A stretch of DNA of 64,000 nucleotides from CAZQSL01 sp964595945 (GCA_964595945.1 CAZQSL010000001.1:48798-112797), one strand, 5' to 3'. Positions 17,143-26,378 are shown, counted from the first letter of the stretch. Notes: generated by a model from the letters alone, not told the origin. Numbers and translations are program-made.

Positions 17143-18270
17143 TCACAGGCCTTTCATGGTGTGCATGATCGATGCGATTCGATGCTTATAGGTGTGTGCG
17201 GCGAGGATTTTTTCGCGGGCCGAGGCTGTGACGCGCAGTCGCTGTGATTCGTATTTTGAGTAATATTTGATCTGTTCTTTCAGTTCATCTTCGGAAGAAA
17301 AGGCGATGAAATCCTGGTCGCGGGTGAATAGTTCGTGAAGTCCTGGACTGTCTTCGACGAGGATAAACGCGCCGACAGAGGGAGCGTCGAAAAACCGTGT
17401 GCCGGGTGCTGTCGGCAGCAGGAATGAGCGGAGGTCGAGATTGATGATGGTGCGGGTGTAGATACCGGGGGCGGCGCCGTATGTGACGTTTTCCACCATC
17501 CGGCCGAGTCCGCCGGCTACCGTCGTCCAGCCGCTGTCGCCGAATACCGCGACATTTTCGCCGGAATTCATCATCAGTGCCGTGCGCCTGCGGAATGTGG
17601 CTTCGGATGCAACGACCATGCGTGCCGCGGCGAGCAGCGCGGGGTCGGCAGAAGCGTACTTTTCGCTGATAGCGGTTGCGAAGTCATAACTGCGGTCGGT
17701 AGCTGCCTTGCCAGCTGTTTCATCGAGAAATGCCGCTGCGCCGGGGAGTTCCGCGCACAAGGCCGATGCCCTTGCGCGGTAGCCGCCGCTGTTGCTTGAT
17801 CCGACGAATGAAACCATGTCGTGGTAGCACACGTAGTGGTGCGAATAATACCTGAACTTTGCCGTATTGACGGCAAGCGGCAGGAATTCGGAACTGTATC
17901 CCATAGCCGTGAGCGTGTCGCAGAATGTCCGGTCGGCGCAGAAATAACTGACCGTGTCCGGGGAGAAATCGCCTGCACGGTGCGCCGCCGGGTCTTCCGT
18001 GAACCATGCCGCGAGCGGCAGCGCTGTCTCTTTGAAGCAACCGGTGTGTTCTTTCACTACATCGAGATTGACCGAAAGGATCATGTCGCCGGGATTGTTT
18101 TTCAGAAAGAGTTCAACATCTCCGCCCGTCACGGCGCGCTTATGGCTGGCCTCCATGCTGAGCGCGTCAAAAACCGCCGTGGCATGTCCCGCGTGCTGCA
18201 GCGACCGTGAGCACGCATCCATGAGATAGCGGTCGAATTCCCGGCGTGGCATTATCAGTAGTATCTTCAT
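17143..18270 (-). CDS. CgeB-like glycosyltransferase-family protein
   Basis: This 375-residue cytosolic protein has a GT-B-like layout. The N-terminal half starts MKILLIMPRREFD and contains LPLAAWFTEDPAAH. The C-terminal domain carries the Glyco_trans_1_2 features RFFDAPSVGAFILVEDSPGL and the closing signature SAREKILAAHTYKHR. Such proteins (CgeB, spore-maturation-like) transfer sugars to surface polymers or proteins; donor and acceptor are unknown. It lies divergent from an epimerase-aminotransferase pair, suggesting a small glycan-modification locus. An adjacent ATG at 18273 is equally possible as a start. The family is fairly confident; the function is inferred. Confidence 0.75.
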   Translation of the reverse strand: MKILLIMPRREFDRYLMDACSRSLQHAGHATAVFDALSMEASHKRAVTGGDVELFLKNNPGDMILSVNLDVVKEHTGCFKETALPLAAWFTEDPAAHRAGDFSPDTVSYFCADRTFCDTLTAMGYSSEFLPLAVNTAKFRYYSHHYVCYHDMVSFVGSSNSGGYRARASALCAELPGAAAFLDETAGKAATDRSYDFATAISEKYASADPALLAAARMVVASEATFRRRTALMMNSGENVAVFGDSGWTTVAGGLGRMVENVTYGAAPGIYTRTIINLDLRSFLLPTAPGTRFFDAPSVGAFILVEDSPGLHELFTRDQDFIAFSSEDELKEQIKYYSKYESQRLRVTASAREKILAAHTYKHRIASIMHTMKGL

Positions 18271-18452
18271 CATCGACTCCCGTCCGGATGCGGCAATCCG
18301 GCCTTCCTGTTTGTGTTTGCCGTTCTGATAATTCTATTACACAAAGCACCTTTGTAAAACATTTCCTCAATTAAGCGCCAATGTGCTATCCTACTATCTG
18401 AAATAGCGGGCGTGCGCGCCCAACCCAACACTAACTGCCGAACGGAGACACC

Positions 18453-19445
18453 ATGAAGGGCGGAACCATCCTCATCACAGGCGGCGCGGGCTTCATCGGA
18501 AGCTGGACCGTCAGAGCATTTCTCGCAGATACTTCCTGCAATATCGTAATCCTCGACAACTTCTCGAACGGCTCGAAGGCCAATCTCGAATCCTTTAGAA
18601 ACGACTCCCGCATCCTCGATGTCATCAAATGCGATGTGGCCAATTCGCGACGTACGGCTGAAATCGTCTCGCGTGTCAAACCAGATATCTGCGTCCATCT
18701 CGCGGCACAGATCAACGTGCAACACAGCATCGACGATCCCTGCGACACATTCAGATCCGACGTCACCGGCACATTCCATCTCCTCGAAGCCTGCCGCGCA
18801 GCAGGGGCGAAATTCGCATTTATGAGCACCTGCATGGTCTACGATCTCTCCGCGCCTTCCGGCTCCATCGCCGAAACTCATCCTGCCGTCCCTCGCTCAC
18901 CCTATGCCGCGGCCAAGCTCGCGGGCGAAAATCTCACTGTCTCCTACTTTCACGCATACGGCATGCCCACTGTCGTCATGCGCCCCTTCAATACCTATGG
19001 CCCCCGCCAGAAAGCATCGGGCGAAGGCGGTGTCGTTTCCATCTTCCTCTCGAAGCATATCAAGGGCGAAAACCTCAACATCTACGGCACAGGCAGGCAG
19101 ACCCGCGACCTGCTCTATGTCGAAGACTGCGCCGATTTCATCCTCCGCGCCGTCAGTTCGAAAAAATGCTACGGCCGCATCATCAACGCCGCAACCGGTT
19201 CGGATATCACGGTCAATGACCTCGCCGCCCTCACACTCACTTTGCCCACCGCCAACCCCGGAGCGAAAATCAAACATGTCAAACATATCCACCCGCAGAG
19301 CGAAATCATGAAACTCTGCGGCAATTACGACCTCGTCGCCTCGCTCCTCGGCTGGCGGCCGAAAACCGATCTGCGCACTGGCCTCGAAAAGACTTCCGAG
19401 TGGCTTACTTCCCTTATCGAAAAAGGAGATACGCGATGGCTATGA
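18453..19445 (+). CDS. NAD-dependent sugar-nucleotide epimerase/dehydratase (extended SDR)
   Basis: This 330-residue extended short-chain dehydrogenase acts on nucleotide sugars in the cytosol. The Rossmann motif ITGGAGFIG is at residues 7-15. The catalytic Ser/Thr lies in FMSTCMVYD, and the Tyr-Lys pair in SPYAAAKLAGE. PFNTYGPRQ and TRDLLYVEDCADFI follow, as in UDP-glucose 4-epimerase-like enzymes. The exact substrate is not determined by these motifs. GGAG precedes ATG 18453. Its end overlaps the start of the adjacent aminotransferase by 10 bases, so the two likely make an amino sugar together. It is divergent from the CgeB-like glycosyltransferase gene. Confidence 0.9.
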   Translation: MKGGTILITGGAGFIGSWTVRAFLADTSCNIVILDNFSNGSKANLESFRNDSRILDVIKCDVANSRRTAEIVSRVKPDICVHLAAQINVQHSIDDPCDTFRSDVTGTFHLLEACRAAGAKFAFMSTCMVYDLSAPSGSIAETHPAVPRSPYAAAKLAGENLTVSYFHAYGMPTVVMRPFNTYGPRQKASGEGGVVSIFLSKHIKGENLNIYGTGRQTRDLLYVEDCADFILRAVSSKKCYGRIINAATGSDITVNDLAALTLTLPTANPGAKIKHVKHIHPQSEIMKLCGNYDLVASLLGWRPKTDLRTGLEKTSEWLTSLIEKGDTRWL

Positions 19446-20635
19446 GCAAACCCGCAATCGAAGGCGGCACACCAGTCCGCGACAGGGTCCTGCCATATTC
19501 CACCCAATGGATCGAACAGTGCGACATCGACGCCGTCGTCGACACGCTACAGTCCGACTGGCTCACGACAGGACCCAAAGTGCGCGTTTTCGAAAAAGAC
19601 TTCGCGGAATACACAGGCGCGGCTGCCACAGCCGCCGTCAACTCATGCACATCGGCGCTCAACGTGTCGGTCGTCGCATCCGGTATTGGCCCCGGTGACG
19701 AAGTCATCACCACGCCGCTGACATTTATCGCCACGACCGCTGCCATCATCCATGCTGGCGCGACACCGGTTTTCGCCGACATAAGGCCCGACACATACAA
19801 TATCGATCCCGCAGCCGTCGAAGCTGCCATTACCCCACGCACCAGGGCCATCATTCCGGTCCACTACGCTGGCAACCCAGTCGACATCGACCCCATCATG
19901 GAGATAGCCCGCAGGCACGGACTCATCATCATCGAAGACGGCGCGCACGCCGCCGGCGCTGAGTATAAAGGGAAAAAAATAGGCGCCTTCGATGTCACTA
20001 CCTGCTTCAGCTTCCATCCCATCAAAAACATGACCACAGCCGAAGGCGGCGTCATCACCACCCATGACACCGCGTTCGCGGACCGTATCCGCTCGCTCGC
20101 GTATTTCGGCATACCCAACGATCCCTACAAACGCGCATCCAGCCCCCGCCCGTGGCATTATGATGTCGAAGCCCTCGGCTATAAATACAACATGAACGAG
20201 ATTTCCGCCGCGCTCGGCATTTCCCAGCTCAAACGCCTCGACCACTTCACTGCTCTGCGCACCGCCATTGCCGCCCGCTATGACGAGGCTTTCTCCACTC
20301 TTGACGCCATCGCCACTCCTGTCGTCACCGCAGACGCGAAATCCGCATGGCACCTTTATGTAATACGGCTGCGCGAAGGCGCGCTGCGTGTCGATCGCGA
20401 TCATATCCTCGCCGCGCTACGTGCCGAGAACATTTTCGCCAACCTCCACTACACGCCTGTCTATCGCCATCCGTACTGTGTGGAAGCACTCGGTAAAAAT
20501 CCGGCCGATTACCCTGTCTGCGATGCCACTGGCGCTTCGATCATCACCGTTCCGCTGTTCCCGAAAATGACAGCCGCCGACACACAGTCAGTCATCGACG
20601 CAGTCACGAAGCTCGCTGAATGGTATGCGGCGTAG
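19436..20635 (+). CDS. DegT/DnrJ/EryC1/StrS (PseC-like) aminotransferase
   Basis: This 399-residue PLP enzyme transfers an amino group to a 4-keto (or 3-keto) nucleotide sugar. The PLP-binding Lys lies in CFSFHPIKNMTTAEGG, closely matching PseC/PglE-type enzymes. TTGPKVRVFEKDFAEYTGA and VIPVHYAGNPVDIDPI are also family signatures. The start ATG 19436 follows AAAGGAG and lies within the last codons of the epimerase gene, so the two are translationally coupled. With the epimerase it probably produces a UDP- or dTDP-amino-dideoxy sugar for a surface glycan. A PseC-type specificity (4-amino-4,6-dideoxy sugar) is the best guess, not proven. Confidence 0.9.
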   Translation: MAMSKPAIEGGTPVRDRVLPYSTQWIEQCDIDAVVDTLQSDWLTTGPKVRVFEKDFAEYTGAAATAAVNSCTSALNVSVVASGIGPGDEVITTPLTFIATTAAIIHAGATPVFADIRPDTYNIDPAAVEAAITPRTRAIIPVHYAGNPVDIDPIMEIARRHGLIIIEDGAHAAGAEYKGKKIGAFDVTTCFSFHPIKNMTTAEGGVITTHDTAFADRIRSLAYFGIPNDPYKRASSPRPWHYDVEALGYKYNMNEISAALGISQLKRLDHFTALRTAIAARYDEAFSTLDAIATPVVTADAKSAWHLYVIRLREGALRVDRDHILAALRAENIFANLHYTPVYRHPYCVEALGKNPADYPVCDATGASIITVPLFPKMTAADTQSVIDAVTKLAEWYAA

Positions 20636-20706
20636 GCGGTTTTGATCAGTAGATGGATTGGGTGAGCAGATACGATCTGAAAAAAAACAATAATTCATAC
20701 AACGAT

Positions 20707-21804
20707 CTATCCATTTTCCCTTAACAGTTCGGCGACGATGCGGTCGACGGCGAGGGCGTCTTCGCCGGTAGCAGCGGTGCCGGACTCTGCCGGGTCGAGG
20801 AGTCCGCGCGTGGCGCGCAGGAAGTTGTCGATCTTGCGGTAGTGCGTGAAGGCGCGTGGCGTAAGAGCAGGGGGCAGGGAGACGGGTTTGCGCATGCCGA
20901 AGAGTCCGGTGTCGAGTTCGGTCGTGACCCTGGCCGGCAGGAACGGTGTGCGTGAGGAGGTAGTGCTGTAGCGCAGGTTGCCGCCGGAGCACTGGAAATA
21001 GCCGTAGTCTTCTTCGGCGAGAGAAAGGGTGTGGCGGCTCATGCGGATGTAGGAGATGACGCCTGAGGGAGCTGTGAGGAGGATGGCTGCGTGATCTGGT
21101 TTTGCCGAGCCGGATTCGAGAGTGCGGAGCTGGCCCTGCACGCGGACGGGCTGTCCGAAAAACCACAGGGCGGTGTCGATGAGGTGGCAGATGACTTCGA
21201 AGATGCCGCCCGGGCAGCGTGGGTCGGCGGTGCGCCATCCGGGCGAGAAGGATTCGGTCGAGCGGCCGGCGCGGCGCGCGAGGTCCATGGCGCGGTTGAC
21301 GATTGGCACGTTGCCATAGGTGATGAGTCCGTTCCAGACGAATTCGGCCTGATAGCAGTCGCCGTAATTACCCGAGTTGATGAGGTCGCGGACGTGGTGG
21401 ATGCCGCGGTCGCAGCGTTTGTGGTAGCCGACGTGGAGCACGACGCCCGCGTCGCGGCAGGCGGCTATCATGCGTTCGCCGTCTTCGATGGTGGGAGCCA
21501 TGGGTTTTTCGCACAGGACGTGTATGCCGCGGCTGGCGGCGGCGATGACGTGCTGCGGGTGCAGGAATGTAGGGGTGCAGATGCTGACGGCGTCGGGGCG
21601 GACGGTGTCGAGCATTTCTTCGTAGTCGGTGAATATCTGAGGGACGCCGTAGCGGCGGGCCATCTTGGCGGCGACTTCTTCACGTGAGTCGCACAGGGCG
21701 GCGAATTCGACTTGCGGGTGCATGCGGTAGTAGGCGATATGGCCGGGTTCGGCGAATCGCCCGCATCCGACTACGGCTACTTTGTATTTTGATTTGCTGG
21801 TCAT
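20707..21804 (-). CDS. Gfo/Idh/MocA-family oxidoreductase
   Basis: This 365-residue NAD(P)-dependent oxidoreductase has an N-terminal Rossmann fold (VAVVGCGRFAEPGH) and the family's EKPMA segment (IHVLCEKPMAPTIEDGERM). Its C-terminal beta-sheet domain carries the GGIFEVICHLIDTALWFFG region with the catalytic-type His. Enzymes of this family oxidise or reduce sugars, inositols or related polyols; the substrate is not determined. ATG 21804 follows GGAAG and begins just before the Rossmann fold; the frame is open to 21846. It is the last gene of a minus-strand group with a DapA-family aldolase and an Old Yellow Enzyme, so a catabolic role for the group is plausible. Confidence 0.88.
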   Translation of the reverse strand: MTSKSKYKVAVVGCGRFAEPGHIAYYRMHPQVEFAALCDSREEVAAKMARRYGVPQIFTDYEEMLDTVRPDAVSICTPTFLHPQHVIAAASRGIHVLCEKPMAPTIEDGERMIAACRDAGVVLHVGYHKRCDRGIHHVRDLINSGNYGDCYQAEFVWNGLITYGNVPIVNRAMDLARRAGRSTESFSPGWRTADPRCPGGIFEVICHLIDTALWFFGQPVRVQGQLRTLESGSAKPDHAAILLTAPSGVISYIRMSRHTLSLAEEDYGYFQCSGGNLRYSTTSSRTPFLPARVTTELDTGLFGMRKPVSLPPALTPRAFTHYRKIDNFLRATRGLLDPAESGTAATGEDALAVDRIVAELLRENG

Positions 21805-21848
21805 TGGCTTCCATTCGGGAGGGAGATAAGAAGAAATAAACGTCAATT

Positions 21849-22103
21849 TTATGTGTGAGAGCTATTGTTAATATTTTGTAAGAATTGCTGAGCTGCAGGA
21901 GATGTTTCAGGAACAATAAGTTCAGAACCACAGTGTGGGCATATTTTCTTTCGAGAAGATATTCGCCAAATCGAATATATAATACCAGGTATGCAAAAAA
22001 TTGGAATGAACATTATCCACAAAAACAATTCTAAGCAGCCTGTACCGGGTGTTTTAGTTGCGGGTTTTGCAAATATGTTTTTGCATGTAGTACAAAATGG
22101 CAT
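21849..22103 (-). CDS. Small membrane protein with split zinc ribbon
   Basis: The protein has 84 residues. An N-terminal CTTC pair, a hydrophobic helix (LFLWIMFIPIFCIPGIIYSI), then a CPHC pair followed by GSELIVP give a zinc ribbon split by a membrane segment. This layout is seen in many small bacterial membrane proteins of unknown role. ATG 22103 has a perfect AGGAGG (22110-22115) six bases upstream, so the call is not just an open frame. The coding region and its flanks (about 21830-22260) are clearly more AT-rich than the genes on either side, which may indicate later acquisition. No function can be assigned. Confidence 0.75.
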   Translation of the reverse strand: MPFCTTCKNIFAKPATKTPGTGCLELFLWIMFIPIFCIPGIIYSIWRISSRKKICPHCGSELIVPETSPAAQQFLQNINNSSHT

Positions 22104-22275
22104 ACTATGCCTCCTGAATGTTTTCAAACGAATAACACATTTCTGGCATGATCAAAAACATTATACCGCATTTATTGACCAAGTCGAGCAATTCATATGT
22201 TCATATTGTTGCTACATTACTGCAAAATACTCCATCATTCCTATTTAACAATATTGAAGCTTATAGCTATAAAAT

Positions 22276-23199
22276 TCAGAGCAGACCGGCCTGCTGGAGA
22301 GCGGCGCGGAGGATTTCCTTTTCGGCAGGGTCGGTGATTTCGAGCAGGGGCTGGCGCATGACGGAATTTTTGATGACGCCGAGCATGACGAGAGATGCTT
22401 TCATGCGCGCGCGGTAGTCGCGGACCGGGCGTGCGAAAATGGCTTCTTCGAGCGGACGGATGCGCTGCCAGAGAGCGGAGCCGCGCGCGAAGTCGCCGGA
22501 GAGGGTCGCCGCGCACATTTCGATCTGTTCGGCGATGGCGATGGTGCCGAATCCGATGAGCGCGCCGCGCGCGCCGAGGACGAGGGATTCGTAGATGAAG
22601 TTGTCATTGCCGGTGAGCAGTGTGATTTTGCGGTCGAGGCGCGACATGATGGCGGCTGTTTCGACGAATGTGACGGCGTCGAAGGAGGCTTCCTTGAGAG
22701 CGATTACTTCGGGGATGGCCGCGAGCTGGCGCAGGGTGGGTTCGTCGAAGATCACGCCTGCGAGGTCTTTCTGGAGCTGGAAAAGGATAATGGGGAGGCC
22801 GGAAGCATCGGCGATGGTTTTGTGGTAGTCGAAGGGGATGCGGGGGTCGAGATTGGTGCCGGAATAGACGGGGATGGGGAACACGACGAGTCCGTCGGCG
22901 CCGGCTTCGCGATACATGGCAGCCTGATCGGCAGCTTCGCGGTTGTATCTTGCGCTGAGTCCGGCGAAGACGGGGAATCTGCCTTTGACGCGTGACTTGA
23001 AGCGTTGGACGATGGTGGCACGTTCGCCGTCGGTGAGGTGTGGCCCTTCGCCGGTGTCCATGTTGACCGCGACGCCCTTGAGTCCGTCGAATGTGAGCAG
23101 CCAGTCGATGTAGGAGTCGAGCTGGCGGATGTCGAGTTCGGCGTCGGCGTTCATGGGGGTAACGGTTGCAGGAAAAATGCCTTCGAGATCGAATGTCAT
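22276..23199 (-). CDS. DapA/NanA-family aldolase or lyase
   Basis: This 307-residue (beta/alpha)8-barrel protein belongs to the dihydrodipicolinate synthase/N-acetylneuraminate lyase family of Schiff-base aldolases. The Schiff-base Lys lies in EVIALKEASFDA near residue 165. The N-terminal GIFPATVTPM and NMDTGEGPHLTDGERATIV segments are conserved. The second-Tyr region reads IPVYSGTN. True DapA is unlikely because the context is not lysine synthesis; a sugar-acid or keto-acid aldolase is more probable. ATG 23199 follows AAGGGG; the frame is open to 23238. It lies 35 bases after the Old Yellow Enzyme gene, probably on one transcript. Confidence 0.85.
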   Translation of the reverse strand: MTFDLEGIFPATVTPMNADAELDIRQLDSYIDWLLTFDGLKGVAVNMDTGEGPHLTDGERATIVQRFKSRVKGRFPVFAGLSARYNREAADQAAMYREAGADGLVVFPIPVYSGTNLDPRIPFDYHKTIADASGLPIILFQLQKDLAGVIFDEPTLRQLAAIPEVIALKEASFDAVTFVETAAIMSRLDRKITLLTGNDNFIYESLVLGARGALIGFGTIAIAEQIEMCAATLSGDFARGSALWQRIRPLEEAIFARPVRDYRARMKASLVMLGVIKNSVMRQPLLEITDPAEKEILRAALQQAGLL

Positions 23200-23234
23200 G
23201 TTGTTAAGCCCCTTTCGGTTGTGTCGGGTGTAAA

Positions 23235-24410
23235 TCATTTTGAATTATTCAGTGAGCGAAGGATATCTCGGTATTCCTTCTTATAGACGGTGCAGCCGAC
23301 TATGGCGCCCGAGCGCAGGAGAGCGGGGCAGCCGCCGGTGGCGCATCCGGCGCAGAAGCGGACTGAGGATATGTCGCCGCTAAGGACCTTGCGGGGAAGT
23401 TCGTGATCGGCGAAGGTCTGGCGGCCGAATCCGATGAAATCGACATGTCCGGCAGAGAGGGCGGACTCGGCCCGGTCGATGAACGAGGGGCCGGGGATGG
23501 TGTATCCCGCGCTCATCACGGCGAGTGAGGGAGATTGTGATTTTGCCCAGCGCGCGAGGTCGTGATGGCGGTCGGTGAATGATAGCGGCTGCTTGCGCGC
23601 GGGGCGTGAGACTTCGGGGTTGATGTACGGGTTGCCAGCGGTTTCGCAGAGAAAGTCGGCACCGAGGCTGGTGAGCCGTGAGAGCAGTGCGGCTGGCTCG
23701 GCGGGGTCGAAAATATCGGGGTCGCAGGGCGACACGCCGAACCCGCGCAGGTAGCCTTCGTAGAGAGAAACGCGCGAGCCGACTATGTGGGAGGGCAGGG
23801 CTTCGCGTACGGTTTTGAAAAGGTCGAGGACAAATCGCGCACGGTTGTCGAATGAGCCGCCGAACGAACCGGGACGTTCGTTGGAGGGCGCGAGGAGTTC
23901 CATGGGCAGATAGCCGTGGCAGCATTTGACGTCGATGCCGTCGACGCCGGCCGTGGCGGCGAGAAGTGCGAGCCGGGCGAGTGAATCGCGGGCGGCGAGG
24001 AGTTCTGAATCGGTCGCAAGCGGCAAATCCTGCTGGCCTGGTCGCATGCGGAATGGATCGGATGTGGGGACGAATGGTGTGATTGCATAGCGGCCTGCAT
24101 GGTTGATCTGGAGTATGACGACTGGTGCGGGATCGGCGGCTGATTTTATTGCGTCGACGAGCCGGGCAAATGCAGGGGCGTTGCCGGCAGTGAGCATGAG
24201 CTGCTGAGGGCGTGCCTTGGCATCGGGCGCGGGGGCTACCGCTTCGATGAAAATGAGGCCCCAGCCTCCGGCGGCGAGCGCGGCGTATCGCGAGACTGTG
24301 AGAGCGGTAGGCGAGCCGTCGGGAGCGGCGTCATTGGCTTCCATCGGAAGTGCGGCGAACCGGTTGGGCGCCGTGTGATTTCTGAATTTGTAAGAGGTGG
24401 CGGCAAGCAT
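23235..24410 (-). CDS. Old Yellow Enzyme-family flavin oxidoreductase with C-terminal Cys cluster
   Basis: This 391-residue FMN TIM-barrel protein is of the OYE/2,4-dienoyl-CoA reductase type. ILQINHAGRY and CHGYLPMELLAPSNERPGSF contain the usual substrate-binding His and the NR/GGS region. Near the C-terminus CAGCATGGC followed 11 residues later by another Cys is the [4Fe-4S] ligand pattern of dienoyl-CoA reductases, but the large C-terminal FAD/NAD(P) reductase domain of those enzymes is missing. It would therefore need an outside electron donor. It reduces activated C=C bonds or a related substrate; the identity is unknown. ATG 24410 fits the family N-terminus, with no strong ribosome-binding site. 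It is the first gene of the group with the DapA-family aldolase. Confidence 0.85.
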   Translation of the reverse strand: MLAATSYKFRNHTAPNRFAALPMEANDAAPDGSPTALTVSRYAALAAGGWGLIFIEAVAPAPDAKARPQQLMLTAGNAPAFARLVDAIKSAADPAPVVILQINHAGRYAITPFVPTSDPFRMRPGQQDLPLATDSELLAARDSLARLALLAATAGVDGIDVKCCHGYLPMELLAPSNERPGSFGGSFDNRARFVLDLFKTVREALPSHIVGSRVSLYEGYLRGFGVSPCDPDIFDPAEPAALLSRLTSLGADFLCETAGNPYINPEVSRPARKQPLSFTDRHHDLARWAKSQSPSLAVMSAGYTIPGPSFIDRAESALSAGHVDFIGFGRQTFADHELPRKVLSGDISSVRFCAGCATGGCPALLRSGAIVGCTVYKKEYRDILRSLNNSK

Positions 24411-24551
24411 GGGAAACCCCGGATGCGGGGCGGCGGTCTTTGGCTCGCGCGGCGAGTCGGCCCCGTGTGTGTCAGCATGATAACACTGCGCGCGCCGCAT
24501 AGTCAATTATGTGATGTGAAAGGCAATCGGGAAATGGCCTGGACGGCGAAA

Positions 24552-25247
24552 TCAGACGACGATCAGCAACATGAGGAAGAAGTGCATGATGCTGCCGAGC
24601 ATGACAAAGATGTGCCAGAGTTCGTGATAGCTGAAAACGCCGGGGCGGATGGCGGGTTTTTTGAACGCGAGCAGTATCGCGCCCGCAGTGTAAGCAATGC
24701 CGCCGGAAACCAGCAGCAATATTTGAGCTATGCTGAAGGTACGGCAGATCGGCACGATGGCCACGAGCGCGAGCCAGCCCATGATGCCATAGAGCGAATA
24801 GCTGAAAACATCGTCGGCGTTTTTGAGGAATATCTTGAGAGCGATGCCCACGAATGCGAGTCCCCAGCTCACGCCGAGCAGCGACCAGCCCCATCCGCCT
24901 CTGATGACGAGCAGGCAGAGCGGGGTGTATGATCCTGCTATGAGCAGATAGATGGCGCTGTGGTCGACCCGCTGAAATGCCAGAGCGCCCCGCAGCCTCA
25001 GCCTGCACAGCAGGTGATAGACCGAACTGCACAGATACAGCGCGCAGAGCGTCGCGCCGTAGATGGAAAACGACACGATGCGCAATGCAGGGTAGGGCTC
25101 TCGCGCCGAAAGCACGATCAACACCACGAGGCCGGCGACCGAAAGGGCAAAGCCGAAAATGTGCGAGACGAAATTGAAGGTTTCATTATTTGTGTCGGCA
25201 CGTTTGAGAAATGCGTCGGTTGCCGGGTCGATTGTATTATTGACCAT
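24552..25247 (-). CDS. Hemolysin III-family (PAQR-like) membrane protein
   Basis: This 231-residue inner-membrane protein has seven hydrophobic helices. The hallmark segments are LCSSVYHLL, DHSAIYLLIAGSYTPL and SYHELWHIFVMLGS. Their Ser, Asp and three His residues match the metal site of the PAQR/hemolysin III (YqfA/TrhA) family. Bacterial members have been linked to membrane lipid homeostasis; cytolytic activity is not a safe inference. ATG 25247 has GGAG 6 bases upstream. It is transcribed alone, between the OYE gene group and a secreted deacetylase gene. Confidence 0.93.
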   Translation of the reverse strand: MVNNTIDPATDAFLKRADTNNETFNFVSHIFGFALSVAGLVVLIVLSAREPYPALRIVSFSIYGATLCALYLCSSVYHLLCRLRLRGALAFQRVDHSAIYLLIAGSYTPLCLLVIRGGWGWSLLGVSWGLAFVGIALKIFLKNADDVFSYSLYGIMGWLALVAIVPICRTFSIAQILLLVSGGIAYTAGAILLAFKKPAIRPGVFSYHELWHIFVMLGSIMHFFLMLLIVV

Positions 25248-25318
25248 AAAAACTCCACTTCTCACTTAACAACGTTATAACAAAACTGATGGTGCCTGGC
25301 AAACACTGGTGTGTGGGA

Positions 25319-26260
25319 CTATTCGCCCCGCATCGCATCACGCAGCGCGCGGTAGCCGAGCAGTTTTATACCGTTGTCCATTATGGCGGCCTGCACATCC
25401 TTGTCGAGCAGCAGATCGAGATGTGTCTGCCGGTTGAGGCGGTCAGAGTCACCAGGGGCGCCGGCGCCGGGATGCAGCAGCAATTCGGAAACGCCGTCGG
25501 GCATGGTGGAGATAATGGTGAGGAGCTTCGCTTTTTTCTCTTCGAATGGACCCGGGATGTCGATGGCGAAAAAACGATCGGGCACGGCGATGCCCTTCGA
25601 GGCAGGCATGGGGTCGGCCGGTTTGCCCACCCACCGGATCGGCAGCCGGTACTTGCGAGCGAGCGAAAAAACCACCGACAGCATGTTGGGATCGTAAGAA
25701 TGGTAAAATCCTCTGTGACAGTCGAAATGGGTGACATCTACACCGAGAGCGAAGGCGCGGTCGAGCTGCGCGGTGAGTTCCGCCTCCACATCCTTCTTCT
25801 TCATCCTGGCCGGATTGGGGATGCCGTCGAAAAACGCGCCATCGGAGTCAAGTAGCGAAACGACAGCCTGGGGCGGCGCAAGAGGGCGCACGCGCGTGCC
25901 GTAATTGCCCTCATCGCTTCCGAGTACGAGATGTACTCCTACATCCATATCCGGGCGTGTCCTGATAATGCCCATAGCTTCGTTTGCATAAGGGAATGAA
26001 ACCATAAAACTCGTACTCGTCAGGTATCCACTGTCGAATCCCTTAACTATAGCCTCGTTGACCCACTCATTCATGCCGAGGTCATCACCGTTGATTATCA
26101 GGACTTTTCTGGCATTGTACTTTTCGAGGACGAGCCTGGAATATTTCCCAACATCTGCCGCCTGGATGCTCACACAGGCAAGCAATGTGAGTAGGAATAT
26201 CGTCAAAAATGACAAAACGCGGAGCTTATTGCCGTTGAGGTTGTCATTGTCCATCATCAT
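25319..26260 (-). CDS. Exported ChbG/YdjC-like carbohydrate deacetylase
   Basis: The protein has 313 residues, with an N-terminal signal sequence (LRVLSFLTIFLLTLLACVSI). A possible lipobox LLAC is weak, so type I or II cleavage is open. The mature part is a ChbG/YdjC barrel: LIINGDDLGMNEWVNEAI holds the metal Asp pair, and THFDCHRGFYHSYDP and SELLLHPGAGAPGD supply the metal His residues. Family members remove N-acetyl groups from chito-oligosaccharides or related glycans; an exported form would act outside the cytoplasm. ATG 26260 is one of three consecutive Met codons after a GGGGGAG site. It is divergent from the dockerin-protein gene. Confidence 0.88.
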   Translation of the reverse strand: MMMDNDNLNGNKLRVLSFLTIFLLTLLACVSIQAADVGKYSRLVLEKYNARKVLIINGDDLGMNEWVNEAIVKGFDSGYLTSTSFMVSFPYANEAMGIIRTRPDMDVGVHLVLGSDEGNYGTRVRPLAPPQAVVSLLDSDGAFFDGIPNPARMKKKDVEAELTAQLDRAFALGVDVTHFDCHRGFYHSYDPNMLSVVFSLARKYRLPIRWVGKPADPMPASKGIAVPDRFFAIDIPGPFEEKKAKLLTIISTMPDGVSELLLHPGAGAPGDSDRLNRQTHLDLLLDKDVQAAIMDNGIKLLGYRALRDAMRGE

Positions 26261-26369
26261 TCTCCCCCAAAAAATCATTTGCCACCGAACCAATACTGAT
26301 TATAATAAAATTGCGTGATGAAAAGCACACCTATTTTTTTTAAAAATTATATGGCGAAAGATGTGTTGG

Positions 26370-26378
26370 TGGTATAAT
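26370..26378 (+). promoter_or_regulatory. Extended -10 promoter of the dockerin-protein gene
   Basis: TGGTATAAT (26370-26378) matches an extended -10 (TGnTATAAT) 50 bases before ATG 26428. On the opposite strand ATTATA at 26299-26304 could be the -10 of the divergent deacetylase gene. No clear -35 is seen for either. Confidence 0.5.
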
